Below are positions 31,614 to 37,810 of a DNA stretch of 37,810 nucleotides, one piece after another (positions within the stretch are counted from its first letter, which is position 1; the number at the start of each line of letters is the position of its first letter). This DNA is from Candidatus Aminicenantota bacterium (lineage in GTDB: Bacteria; Acidobacteriota; Aminicenantia; Aminicenantales; Aminicenantaceae). The stretch covers positions 1-37,810 of the forward strand of contig DQWD01000213.1 of NCBI GenBank assembly GCA_011042725.1, given 5' to 3'. Both the position numbers and the translations under genes were made by a program. Under the pieces are notes generated by a model. The model was not told the DNA's origin. It worked only from the letters and a program-made list of their open reading frames with translations, and ran no database searches.

Positions 31614-32056
31614 GGCATCAACAGTATAAACAATTGATTTCGGCCTACTTCGATGGTGAGCTTAGTCCCGAGCAAAAATCTCAACTAGAAGAACATCTGA
31701 AACATTGCGCCGAATGTCGGGCTGAGTTTCAAGAAGCTCGGCAATTTGAATCTTTAATGGCTACTTTTTCCTTGCCTCAACCTTCAGAGGAGGTGTGGAC
31801 AATGTACTGGTCTTCGATTTATAATCGTCTGGAGAGAAGGCTTGGTTGGATTTTCCTCTCTATTGGTGCCATTATTCTCCTTTTTTATGGTGCTTATAAG
31901 CTCGTGGAGGAGATTATTCACGACCCTTCTCTTCCCCTGGTGCTTAAGATGGGGATTTTATCCTTCTTGGGCGGGATGGTGGTTTTGTTAGTTTCCTTTT
32001 TGCGGGAAAAATTGTTTCTCCGCCAACGGGAAAGATATAAGGAGGTTGAACAATGA
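31610..32056 (+). CDS. Zinc-finger (zf-HC2) transmembrane anti-sigma factor
   Basis: This gene encodes 148 residues. The N-terminal anti-sigma domain has ISAYFDGELSPEQKSQLEEHL followed by the ligand motif H-x3-C-x2-C in HLKHCAEC (about 29-36). Two transmembrane helices follow: WIFLSIGAIILLFYGAYKL (79-97) and MGILSFLGGMVVLLVSFL (113-130). The start overlaps the sigma stop codon (ATGA), with AAAGGTG upstream, so the pair is translationally coupled. It presumably holds the sigma factor at the membrane until a signal releases it. It ends in a basic cytosolic segment. Confidence 0.9.
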   Translation: MRHQQYKQLISAYFDGELSPEQKSQLEEHLKHCAECRAEFQEARQFESLMATFSLPQPSEEVWTMYWSSIYNRLERRLGWIFLSIGAIILLFYGAYKLVEEIIHDPSLPLVLKMGILSFLGGMVVLLVSFLREKLFLRQRERYKEVEQ

Positions 32057-32367
32057 TCGTGGTGACGACGGATTTCGTGCCGGGGAAAAAAATAGTTAAG
32101 ACTTTGGGAATTGCTAAAGGCAATACCATCCGAGCCAGGCATATTGGCCACGATTTAGCGGCTTTTCTCCGCAATTTAGTGGGAGGCGAGATACGAGATT
32201 ACACTAAGATGATGGCTGAATCGAGAGAACAGGCGATTGACCGGATGGTTGAAGATGCCCGTCAGATGGGAGCCAACGCCGTGGTCAATGTGCGTTTTAC
32301 AACTTCGATGATTATGCAAATGGCTTCGGAAATCTTGGTTTATGGGACGGCTGTCATCGTGGAATAG
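32053..32367 (+). CDS. YbjQ/UPF0145-family protein
   Basis: This 104-residue protein matches the YbjQ (UPF0145, putative heavy-metal-binding) family: MIVVTTDFVPGKKIVKTLGIAKGNTIRARHIGHDL at the N-terminus and MVEDARQMGANAVVNVRFTTS, ending EILVYGTAVIV. The function is unknown; members form ring-like assemblies in structures as I recall. A strong AAGGAGG lies 7 bases before the ATG, which overlaps the anti-sigma stop by ATGA. Being in the sigma/anti-sigma operon suggests it belongs to the same stress response. Confidence 0.88.
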   Translation: MIVVTTDFVPGKKIVKTLGIAKGNTIRARHIGHDLAAFLRNLVGGEIRDYTKMMAESREQAIDRMVEDARQMGANAVVNVRFTTSMIMQMASEILVYGTAVIVE

Positions 32368-32403
32368 ACCCTCGCCGAAGGTGAGTGAAGGAGCTAGGGA
32401 ATT

Positions 32404-33072
32404 ATGAAGAAACTATTCTTAATTTTAATGCTGACCATTGCTTTTGTTGCTCTCTTTTTTATTGTCGTTCTGGGGCAACCCCGGGGAGAGAGAGAAAATA
32501 GTGGGCTATTGATTTATTTTCAAGGAGAACAAGTTGGGTTTGAAGATTTTAGTTGGCGCCAAGAGGGAGAAACTTATGTCTTGGAAGGAGAAGGGCGGTT
32601 AACTAAACCTATCCCCATGAGTATCGAGCGGTTAAGAATTGTTGTCGATTTGGCTTATATTCCCCAGCGCTTTGAATTCAAAGGCACCATCAGCGGAGTG
32701 GAGCAAGAAGTGGAGAGTGTCTTGAATGAAGGCGAGGTAACTAATCGCATTAAAGCAGCGGGGCAGGAGCAAACTCTGACTCACACAATAAAGCGTGATT
32801 CTTTTCTTCTGCCGAATCCCATTTTTGCTCCCTATGTAATTTTAGCCAAGAAATACCGTTGCCAACTCCCTAACCAGGAGAAACCTCAAGAGATTTCTAT
32901 TTACGTGATTCCTCAAGTAGAAATTCAAGGGACCATCCAACCCGATGAGACCGATCCCTGTATCTTGATCATCCACTTGGGGCCGACCGAGATTCGCCTG
33001 ACTACCAATCCCCAAGGAGAGTTAGTGTCTTTGTCGGTTCCTTCACAAAGGCTGGAGGTTGTCCGCCGTTAG
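32404..33072 (+). CDS. Secreted protein of unknown function (beta-rich)
   Basis: This gene encodes 222 residues with an N-terminal signal or anchor (LFLILMLTIAFVALFFIVVLG, about 4-24) followed by a soluble beta-rich section with strand-like repeats (ENSGLLIYFQGEQVGFEDFSWRQ, YVLEGEGRLTKPIP, LRIVVDLAYIPQRFEFKG, NRIKAAGQEQTLTHTI). The overall look resembles periplasmic lipid- or glycolipid-binding domains of the DUF3108-like kind, but I cannot assign it. A possible ribosome binding site is AGGG at 32395-32398. It lies 36 bases after the YbjQ gene and probably shares the sigma-factor message. A short stem CTCGCC/GGTGAG lies in the gap. Confidence 0.55.
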   Translation: MKKLFLILMLTIAFVALFFIVVLGQPRGERENSGLLIYFQGEQVGFEDFSWRQEGETYVLEGEGRLTKPIPMSIERLRIVVDLAYIPQRFEFKGTISGVEQEVESVLNEGEVTNRIKAAGQEQTLTHTIKRDSFLLPNPIFAPYVILAKKYRCQLPNQEKPQEISIYVIPQVEIQGTIQPDETDPCILIIHLGPTEIRLTTNPQGELVSLSVPSQRLEVVRR

Positions 33073-33184
33073 AAAGAAGGGCCGGATTGGCCGCCAGTCA
33101 CTATCGTCAGCGAAGAAGGCCCGAAGGAGGCTTCCCACCGAAAGAGGGGCTCATCCTCTGTTCAATCCTAATTCGGGATCAACC

Positions 33185-33213
33185 CAAGATGATTTTCTGC
33201 CCGGCTCATCTTG
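33185..33213. other. Perfect inverted repeat in intergenic DNA
   Basis: CAAGATGA (33185-33192) and TCATCTTG (33206-33213) form a perfect eight-base inverted repeat with a 13-base loop, between the secreted-protein gene and accA. There is no T tract after it, so a terminator is doubtful; an operator-like site is possible. The rest of this 280-base gap holds no gene. Confidence 0.3.
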
Positions 33214-33292
33214 AGTGAGGGAGTAAGCTTGTTGAAAGATGAGTCGTTTCTTTTTTTGCTTTTGGAAATGATCCCCTTTCCCCTTCTTTGGC

Positions 33293-33322
33293 TTGACACT
33301 TGTTTCCTTTAGCCTTTAGAAT
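33293..33322 (+). promoter_or_regulatory. sigma70-type promoter of the accA-hisS-aspS run
   Basis: TTGACA (33293-33298, perfect) and TAGAAT (33317-33322, five of six) are separated by 18 bases. Transcription would start near 33329, just before the GGAGGA site and about 23 bases before the ATG of accA. Confidence 0.65.
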
Positions 33323-33351
33323 AATCGGGTTAATGGAGGAAGTTAAGCTTG

Positions 33352-34320
33352 ATGACTGAACAGGAGAAAACATTTTACCAGTTGGAAGAGTCTATCCTAG
33401 AATTGAAGCAGAGGATAGATCAACTGGAAGAAAGCGATGACCCGAAACGCCAAGATAAGATAAAACAGCTCCGTTCTCAGATTCGAGAGAAATGGGAAAA
33501 AATTAAACCCTTGTTAACGCCCGTCCACATCGTCCAAATTGCACGTCATCCCCTCCGTCCATATACCCTGGATTACTTAGGTGCTCTTACTTCTGATTTT
33601 ATGGAGCTTCATGGTGATCGACGCGCTGGAGATGACCCGGCCATCGTGGCAGGCTTTGGGCGTTATCGCGGACAGTCGGTGGCCTTCATCGGGCATCAAA
33701 AAGGGCGGACAACCCGAGAAAGGATTGCCCGCAACTTCGGGCAGCCAAATCCCGAAGGGTATCGGAAAAGCTTACGTATCATGCAATTAGCGGAGAAATT
33801 CGATTTTCCGGTGGTTACCTTGATTGATACGCCCGGTGCTTACCCCGGAATTCAGGCTGAAGAAAGGGGACAAGCCGAAGCCATTGCCTACAATCTACGG
33901 GTGATTTCTCAATTGCGAGTACCGGTGGTCAATATTGTCATTGGCGAAGGGGGCAGCGGAGGCGCTTTGGCCATTGGAGTGGGTGATGTCATCATGATGT
34001 TGGAAAACTCCTTCTACTCAGTTATTTCTCCAGAAGGCTGTGCAGCCATTCTGTGGAAAGACCAATCAGCCGTGGCTCAAGCGGCGCAAAATTTACGCTT
34101 CTTAGCCCCTGATCTTCTCCGCTTGGGAATTGTCGACAAGATCATCCCTGAACCTCCGGGAGGGGCCCACATTGATTGGAAACAGACTTTTCGTCATGTT
34201 GACCAATATCTGAATCAGACCCTGAAACGCTTAAAACAAAAAGACAGAGACACTTTGCTGGAAGAGCGTTATCAGAAATTCCGCCAGATCGGTGTTTTTG
34301 AAGAAAGAAAAGAAAAATGA
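33352..34320 (+). CDS. accA: Acetyl-CoA carboxylase carboxyltransferase subunit alpha
   Basis: AccA, with AccD, transfers the carboxyl group to acetyl-CoA for fatty-acid synthesis. The ATG at 33352 gives 322 residues; TTG at 33349 is possible because GGAGG fits it slightly better (nine bases, against twelve). The motifs include IVQIARHPLRPYTLDYL, FMELHGDRRAGDDPAIVAG, QKGRTTRERIARNFG, DTPGAYPGIQAEERGQAEA and VIGEGGSGGALAIG. accD is not in the window. The 3' end overlaps the hisS start (ATGA). Confidence 0.96.
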   Translation: MTEQEKTFYQLEESILELKQRIDQLEESDDPKRQDKIKQLRSQIREKWEKIKPLLTPVHIVQIARHPLRPYTLDYLGALTSDFMELHGDRRAGDDPAIVAGFGRYRGQSVAFIGHQKGRTTRERIARNFGQPNPEGYRKSLRIMQLAEKFDFPVVTLIDTPGAYPGIQAEERGQAEAIAYNLRVISQLRVPVVNIVIGEGGSGGALAIGVGDVIMMLENSFYSVISPEGCAAILWKDQSAVAQAAQNLRFLAPDLLRLGIVDKIIPEPPGGAHIDWKQTFRHVDQYLNQTLKRLKQKDRDTLLEERYQKFRQIGVFEERKEK

Positions 34321-35588
34321 CCCGAGCTGCTGGGATGAAAAAGAAGGTAACAGCCATCAAAGGGACCAAGGATATTCTTCCTCCCGAAACGAGGAAATGG
34401 CAATGGGTGGAAGAGCGGGCCCGGACTGTTTTTGAAAGGTATGGGTATCGCGAACTACGGGCTCCGGTGTTTGAGGCGACCGAGCTTTTTGAGAAAGGCA
34501 CCGGAGAAAGTTCTGATATCGTTCTTAAAGAAATGTATACTTTTACGGATAAAGGAGGCCGGTCTCTTACTCTTCGTCCCGAATATACTCCTTCGGTTGT
34601 CCGGGCTATCATCGACCATCGCCTTTACCTCCAGCCCCGTCCCCTACGCTTTTACTACATCGGCCCGATGTTTCGTTATGACAAGCCCCAAAAAGGTCGC
34701 TATCGGCAGTTTCACCAGATGGATATCGAAGTTTTTGACGAAAAAGACCCGGGGATTGATGCGGAGATCATTCAAATGGCCACGGTTCTTTTAAAACAAG
34801 TGGGCGTGGCGGATTACCAGATTTTAGTTAATTCAGTCGGCTGCCCACGCTGTCGACCGAGTTATATCCAGAAATTGAGAGAAGCTGCCCAAAAAGTCAG
34901 GGAGAAGCTCTGCCCTGATTGCCAACGCCGGATAGAAATTAATCCTTTAAGGTTATTTGATTGCAAAATAGAAACTTGCCAGGCTCTGGCCGCCAATTTT
35001 CCTAAGATTACAGATAATTTGGGAGAAGAATGCCAGCAGCATTTTATTCAGTTCCAGCATTATCTTCAGGTTTTGGGAATCTCTTATCGAGTTGAACCCC
35101 GGTTGGTACGAGGTTTAGATTATTATACTCGCACCACTTTTGAATTCGTCACCTCGGCTTTGGGGGCCCAAGATGCGATTTTGGGCGGTGGCCGCTATGA
35201 TGAGATGATGAAGCAGTTTGGAGGGCCCGACTTGTGTGGTATAGGGCTTGCGGTCGGAGTTGAGCGTCTGCTGAGTTTGATCAAATTTCAACCTTCTAAT
35301 CCAGAGTTTATCTATATTATTTATTTGAGCGAAGAAGGCAAGGAAGAAGCCATGAAATTAGCCGCCGAGCTGAGAAAAGAGGTTGATTGTCTACTGGAGT
35401 ATAAGCCGAGAAGTCTTCGCAATCAACTAAGCCGGGCTAACAAGTTGGGAGCGACCTGGACCTTGATCATCGGGGAAGATGAATTGAAGACGGGTCGGTT
35501 CACCCTCAAACATATGGCCAGTGGTCACCAAGCCAGTTATTCTTCCGCCGCCCTGCTCGAGCACTTTAAGTCACGAGGAGATCAATGA
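34317..35588 (+). CDS. hisS: Histidyl-tRNA synthetase
   Basis: HisRS charges tRNA-His. The gene encodes 423 residues, with AIKGTKDILPPETRKWQW near the N-terminus, class II motif 2 in FYYIGPMFRYDKPQKGRYRQFHQMDIEVF, the histidine-specific LVRGLDYYTRTTFEFV and GGGRYDEMMKQFGG, and motif 3 in GIGLAVGVERLL. The anticodon-binding domain follows after about 330. The insertion domain keeps a Cys-x2-Cys pair in NSVGCPRCRPSY and another in LCPDCQRR, perhaps a zinc site. The ATG at 34317 overlaps the accA stop; ATG at 34335 is an alternative. aspS follows after 34 bases, the common hisS-aspS order. Confidence 0.96.
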   Translation: MTRAAGMKKKVTAIKGTKDILPPETRKWQWVEERARTVFERYGYRELRAPVFEATELFEKGTGESSDIVLKEMYTFTDKGGRSLTLRPEYTPSVVRAIIDHRLYLQPRPLRFYYIGPMFRYDKPQKGRYRQFHQMDIEVFDEKDPGIDAEIIQMATVLLKQVGVADYQILVNSVGCPRCRPSYIQKLREAAQKVREKLCPDCQRRIEINPLRLFDCKIETCQALAANFPKITDNLGEECQQHFIQFQHYLQVLGISYRVEPRLVRGLDYYTRTTFEFVTSALGAQDAILGGGRYDEMMKQFGGPDLCGIGLAVGVERLLSLIKFQPSNPEFIYIIYLSEEGKEEAMKLAAELRKEVDCLLEYKPRSLRNQLSRANKLGATWTLIIGEDELKTGRFTLKHMASGHQASYSSAALLEHFKSRGDQ

Positions 35589-35622
35589 CGAAGGTTAGAG
35601 GCCCGATGATTCCGAGGAAAAG

Positions 35623-37419
35623 ATGAGAGATCAAAGCCGTTGGAAGAGAACTAGTTATTGTGGTCAACTGAGAGGCGCCAATGAAGGCCAACAGGTAGTT
35701 CTAATGGGCTGGGTCTGCGGCCACCGCGACTTGGGAAATCTTCTCTTCGTGGATCTGAGAGACCGGGCCGGGATTGTTCAGTTAGTTTTTTCTTCAGAGG
35801 ATCCTTCGCTGCTGGCCCAGGCCCGGAAGTTAGGCCTCGAAGATTGTGTGGGGGTGAAAGGTCGAGTCCGGCGGCGGGAAGCCCACTTGGTTAATCCTCA
35901 ACTTTCTACGGGGGAGATAGAAGTCGTCGTAGCGGACTTAAAAGTTTTTAACCAGGCTCAAGTGCCTCCGTTTGTTGTTGTTGATCCGCCCAAAGCTTCG
36001 GAGGAATTGCGGTATCGCTACCGTTATCTGGATTTGAGACGGCCAAGCATGCAGCGTAATCTTCGTCTGCGGCATGAAGCAGCCTTGCGTATCCGGAATT
36101 TTTTTCATCGCCACGGTTTTCTGGAAATAGAAACGCCTTTTTTGACCAAGTCTACTCCCGAAGGGGCGCGAGATTATCTGGTGCCCAGTCGAATTTATAA
36201 GGGACGATTTTTTGCTCTCCCTCAGTCTCCTCAATTATTCAAGCAAATTCTGATGATAGCCGGAGTCGACCGCTATTTTCAAATTGTGAGATGTTTTCGT
36301 GACGAGGATCTGCGGGCAGATCGCCAGCCAGAGTTCACCCAAATTGACGTGGAGATGAGTTTTTTCCACCGTGAAGACCTTTTTTGTTTAATCGAAGAAA
36401 TGCTAGCTGAAGTTATGGATATCATCGGGGTTAAACTGGAACTTCCTTTCCCCCGTTTGGCTTATCATCAGTGCCTCCAGGATTATGGAACAGATAAACC
36501 CGACTTAAGGATTAAATCGAAGCTCCAGGATTTAACTTCGGCTCGAGCGTTGCGGAGAGTTCGAATTTTGGAACAAGTCCTCGAGGCAGGCGGGCAAGCC
36601 GTAGGTCTGCTGGTCCCCGGGGGAAGAAGCTATTCCCGTGGGCAGCTGGATAAATTAGCCAAGAAAGTTCAGGAATGGGGGGGCAAGGGTCTCGTCTGGA
36701 TCAAAAAGCACGAGGAGAAGGGCTGGAAAGCCTCCCTCCCCTTTTCTCCCGAAGATTGTCAAGAGCTCTGGAAAGAAACTAAAGCTGGTGAAGAAGACCT
36801 GCTTCTCTTGACGGTGGGAGAAGACAAGATGGTTCACAATATCATGGGGCGGCTCAGAGTTGAGTTGGGTTCTGAAGCTGTCGATTTAAAAAGCTCTTTT
36901 TCTTGTCTTTGGGTCACGGATTTTCCCTTGTTTGAATGGAGTGAGGAAGAAAAACGGCTGGTCTCGATGCATCATCCCTTTACCGCTCCTTACCAAGAAG
37001 ACCTCGAATTATTGGATGAAACCCCCCTTCAGGTCCGGGCGCAAGCGTATGATTTAGTCTGTAATGGCTATGAAGTCGGAGGAGGATCGATTCGAATTCA
37101 TGATCAACTTCTCCAACAGAAGATTTTTACCACCCTTGGCTTGACCCCGGAGGAAGTCCACCAAAAATTTGGCTTTTTTCTCGAAGCTCTTCGCTATGGG
37201 ACTCCTCCTCATGGAGGCATTGCTCTGGGTTTTGATCGCTTGGTCATGCTCTTAGCGGGAGAAAATTCGATTCGGGAAGTGATTCCTTTTCCCAAGACAA
37301 CCAGTTCCTTGTGTTTATTAACCGGAGCTCCGTCGCCGGTTAAACTACAACAGTTGACCGAATTGGGATTAATGGTTACCAAGGCGAAAGCTGAGGCAAC
37401 CGATCAAGAGAGAAACTAA
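35623..37419 (+). CDS. aspS: Aspartyl-tRNA synthetase
   Basis: AspRS charges tRNA-Asp. This is the bacterial type, with 598 residues and a GAD insertion domain. The OB-fold anticodon-binding domain is at the N-terminus (GMRDQSR.. [32 protein letters not shown]). Class II motifs: motif 1 region [25 protein letters not shown], motif 2 [20 protein letters not shown], motif 3 [15 protein letters not shown]. The C-terminal end has [15 protein letters not shown], close to the usual SAxCLMTGAPS. GAGGAAAAG precedes the ATG. The gene is followed by about 290 bases without a gene. Whether it also makes Asp-tRNA-Asn is not visible. Confidence 0.96.
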   Translation: MRDQSRWKRTSYCGQLRGANEGQQVVLMGWVCGHRDLGNLLFVDLRDRAGIVQLVFSSEDPSLLAQARKLGLEDCVGVKGRVRRREAHLVNPQLSTGEIEVVVADLKVFNQAQVPPFVVVDPPKASEELRYRYRYLDLRRPSMQRNLRLRHEAALRIRNFFHRHGFLEIETPFLTKSTPEGARDYLVPSRIYKGRFFALPQSPQLFKQILMIAGVDRYFQIVRCFRDEDLRADRQPEFTQIDVEMSFFHREDLFCLIEEMLAEVMDIIGVKLELPFPRLAYHQCLQDYGTDKPDLRIKSKLQDLTSARALRRVRILEQVLEAGGQAVGLLVPGGRSYSRGQLDKLAKKVQEWGGKGLVWIKKHEEKGWKASLPFSPEDCQELWKETKAGEEDLLLLTVGEDKMVHNIMGRLRVELGSEAVDLKSSFSCLWVTDFPLFEWSEEEKRLVSMHHPFTAPYQEDLELLDETPLQVRAQAYDLVCNGYEVGGGSIRIHDQLLQQKIFTTLGLTPEEVHQKFGFFLEALRYGTPPHGGIALGFDRLVMLLAGENSIREVIPFPKTTSSLCLLTGAPSPVKLQQLTELGLMVTKAKAEATDQERN

Positions 37420-37710
37420 GGCCCAGAGGAGAGGGCAACCTTGATAGTTTGTAGCCGCCAATTAAGCATCGTTAATATCCTCGGAATTAGCTCCTTATTC
37501 GGCTTAGAATTTAAGGTCAAGAAGGGTAGGGTAAAATTAAGGAGAGATAATTTTGCTCCTGGCCACTTTGGGCCTGATTAGCTGGAGAAGGAGGAAAACT
37601 TGTTGGGAGACGGGGCCAGTCAAAGAATAGCTATGGCGAAAGGGGGATCAGGGTCTTAAACCCTAAGAATGAATAACAACAACCAAGAATAACCTTAAAA
37701 GGAGGTCTGG
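37420..37710. other. Leader region upstream of the last gene, no recognised element
   Basis: No gene is seen here. TAAAAT near 37532-37537 and TTGTAG...TAATAT near 37455-37483 are only weak promoter candidates. A small hairpin GGGT/ACCC near 37651-37663 (loop CTTAA) is present. I do not recognise a riboswitch core. Confidence 0.35.
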
Positions 37711-37810
37711 ATGGGTAACAAGAAAGGGCGTGTTTTTTTCCGCGTAATGGCGTGGATTGGGTTAGGGTTAATCATTTTTAATTCCGCTCTCTTCAGCCAG
37801 GGATTAGAAT
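37711..37810 (+). CDS. Start of a secreted protein (3' truncated by window edge)
   Basis: A perfect AAAAGGAGG lies five bases before the ATG. The 33 visible codons read MGNKKGRVFFRVMAWIGLG..., a basic N-terminus and a hydrophobic stretch ending NSALFSQGLE, a clear signal peptide with probable cleavage near SALFSQ. The mature part lies outside the window, so no function can be given. Confidence 0.8.
   Translation, partial: MGNKKGRVFFRVMAWIGLGLIIFNSALFSQGLE

Noticed and set aside
34142-34612. 156-residue minus-strand ORF opposite accA/hisS
   Set aside because: It is antisense to strongly supported genes and has no recognisable protein pattern.
37420-37710. Riboswitch upstream of the last gene
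   Set aside because: I could not match a known riboswitch core; only a small hairpin is visible.
1-37810. CRISPR array, prophage, defence island or transposase
   Set aside because: Reading through, I saw no regular repeat-spacer pattern and no phage, nuclease-helicase or transposase genes.

Overview
The window looks like a chromosomal segment of an uncultured, anaerobic, two-membrane (diderm) bacterium. It starts inside the 3' end of dnaA and runs through dnaN. A complete Rnf ferredoxin:NAD oxidoreductase operon points to an anaerobic energy metabolism. An MlaE-MlaF-MlaD lipid-transport set and a LolB-like gene point to an outer membrane. Gene order is a mosaic of widely conserved blocks: lolB-like/ispE/prs as in Proteobacteria, and radA/yacL/ispD/ispF/gltX/rlmB/sigma as in Firmicutes but without disA, cysE and cysS. 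A candidate-phylum genome (Aminicenantes-like, for example) would fit, but that is a guess from gene style, not a demonstrated assignment. I see no insertion sequence, prophage, CRISPR array or clear horizontally acquired block.

Layout. 2-1598 (+): dnaA 3' end and dnaN. 1638-7737 (-): one operon, rnfC-rnfD-rnfG-rnfE-rnfA-rnfB-rseC-NusG-II-domain protein, read from a strong sigma70-type promoter near 7.8 kb. 8023-9147 (+): GNAT-like protein. 9302-12289 (-): polA behind a small conserved unknown gene. 12450-13919 (-): a secreted-looking MEMO/AMMECR1 fusion. 14157-16604 (+): two small membrane proteins, a LolB-like protein, ispE, and a tRNA-Gln whose 5' end overlaps the ispE stop codon. 16656-21570 (+): prs, rplY, pth, rpsF, rpsR, rplI, dnaB. 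21570-28010 (+): mlaE, mlaF, mlaD, radA, yacL-type PIN/TRAM gene, ispD, ispF. 28066-28245 (-): a 59-aa membrane peptide gene missed by the ORF track. 28574-33072 (+): gltX, rlmB, ECF sigma, zinc-finger anti-sigma, YbjQ-like gene and a secreted unknown. 33352-37419 (+): accA, hisS, aspS. 37711-end (+): the start of a secreted protein.

How it fits together. Most genes are housekeeping: replication (dnaA, dnaN, dnaB, polA), repair (radA), translation (r-proteins, pth, three aminoacyl-tRNA synthetases, tRNA-Gln, rlmB), isoprenoid precursor synthesis by the MEP route (ispE, ispD, ispF), PRPP supply (prs) and fatty-acid initiation (accA). The less ordinary parts are: the Rnf operon extended by rseC and a twin-arginine NusG-II protein; a three-gene Mla system whose MCE protein carries a long helical section and a strand-rich, barrel-like C-terminus; the exported MEMO-AMMECR1 fusion with no radical-SAM partner in the window; a sigma/anti-sigma module translationally coupled behind rlmB; and several very small membrane proteins with good promoters or ribosome binding sites. 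I did not find a clearly new multi-gene defence or mobile system.
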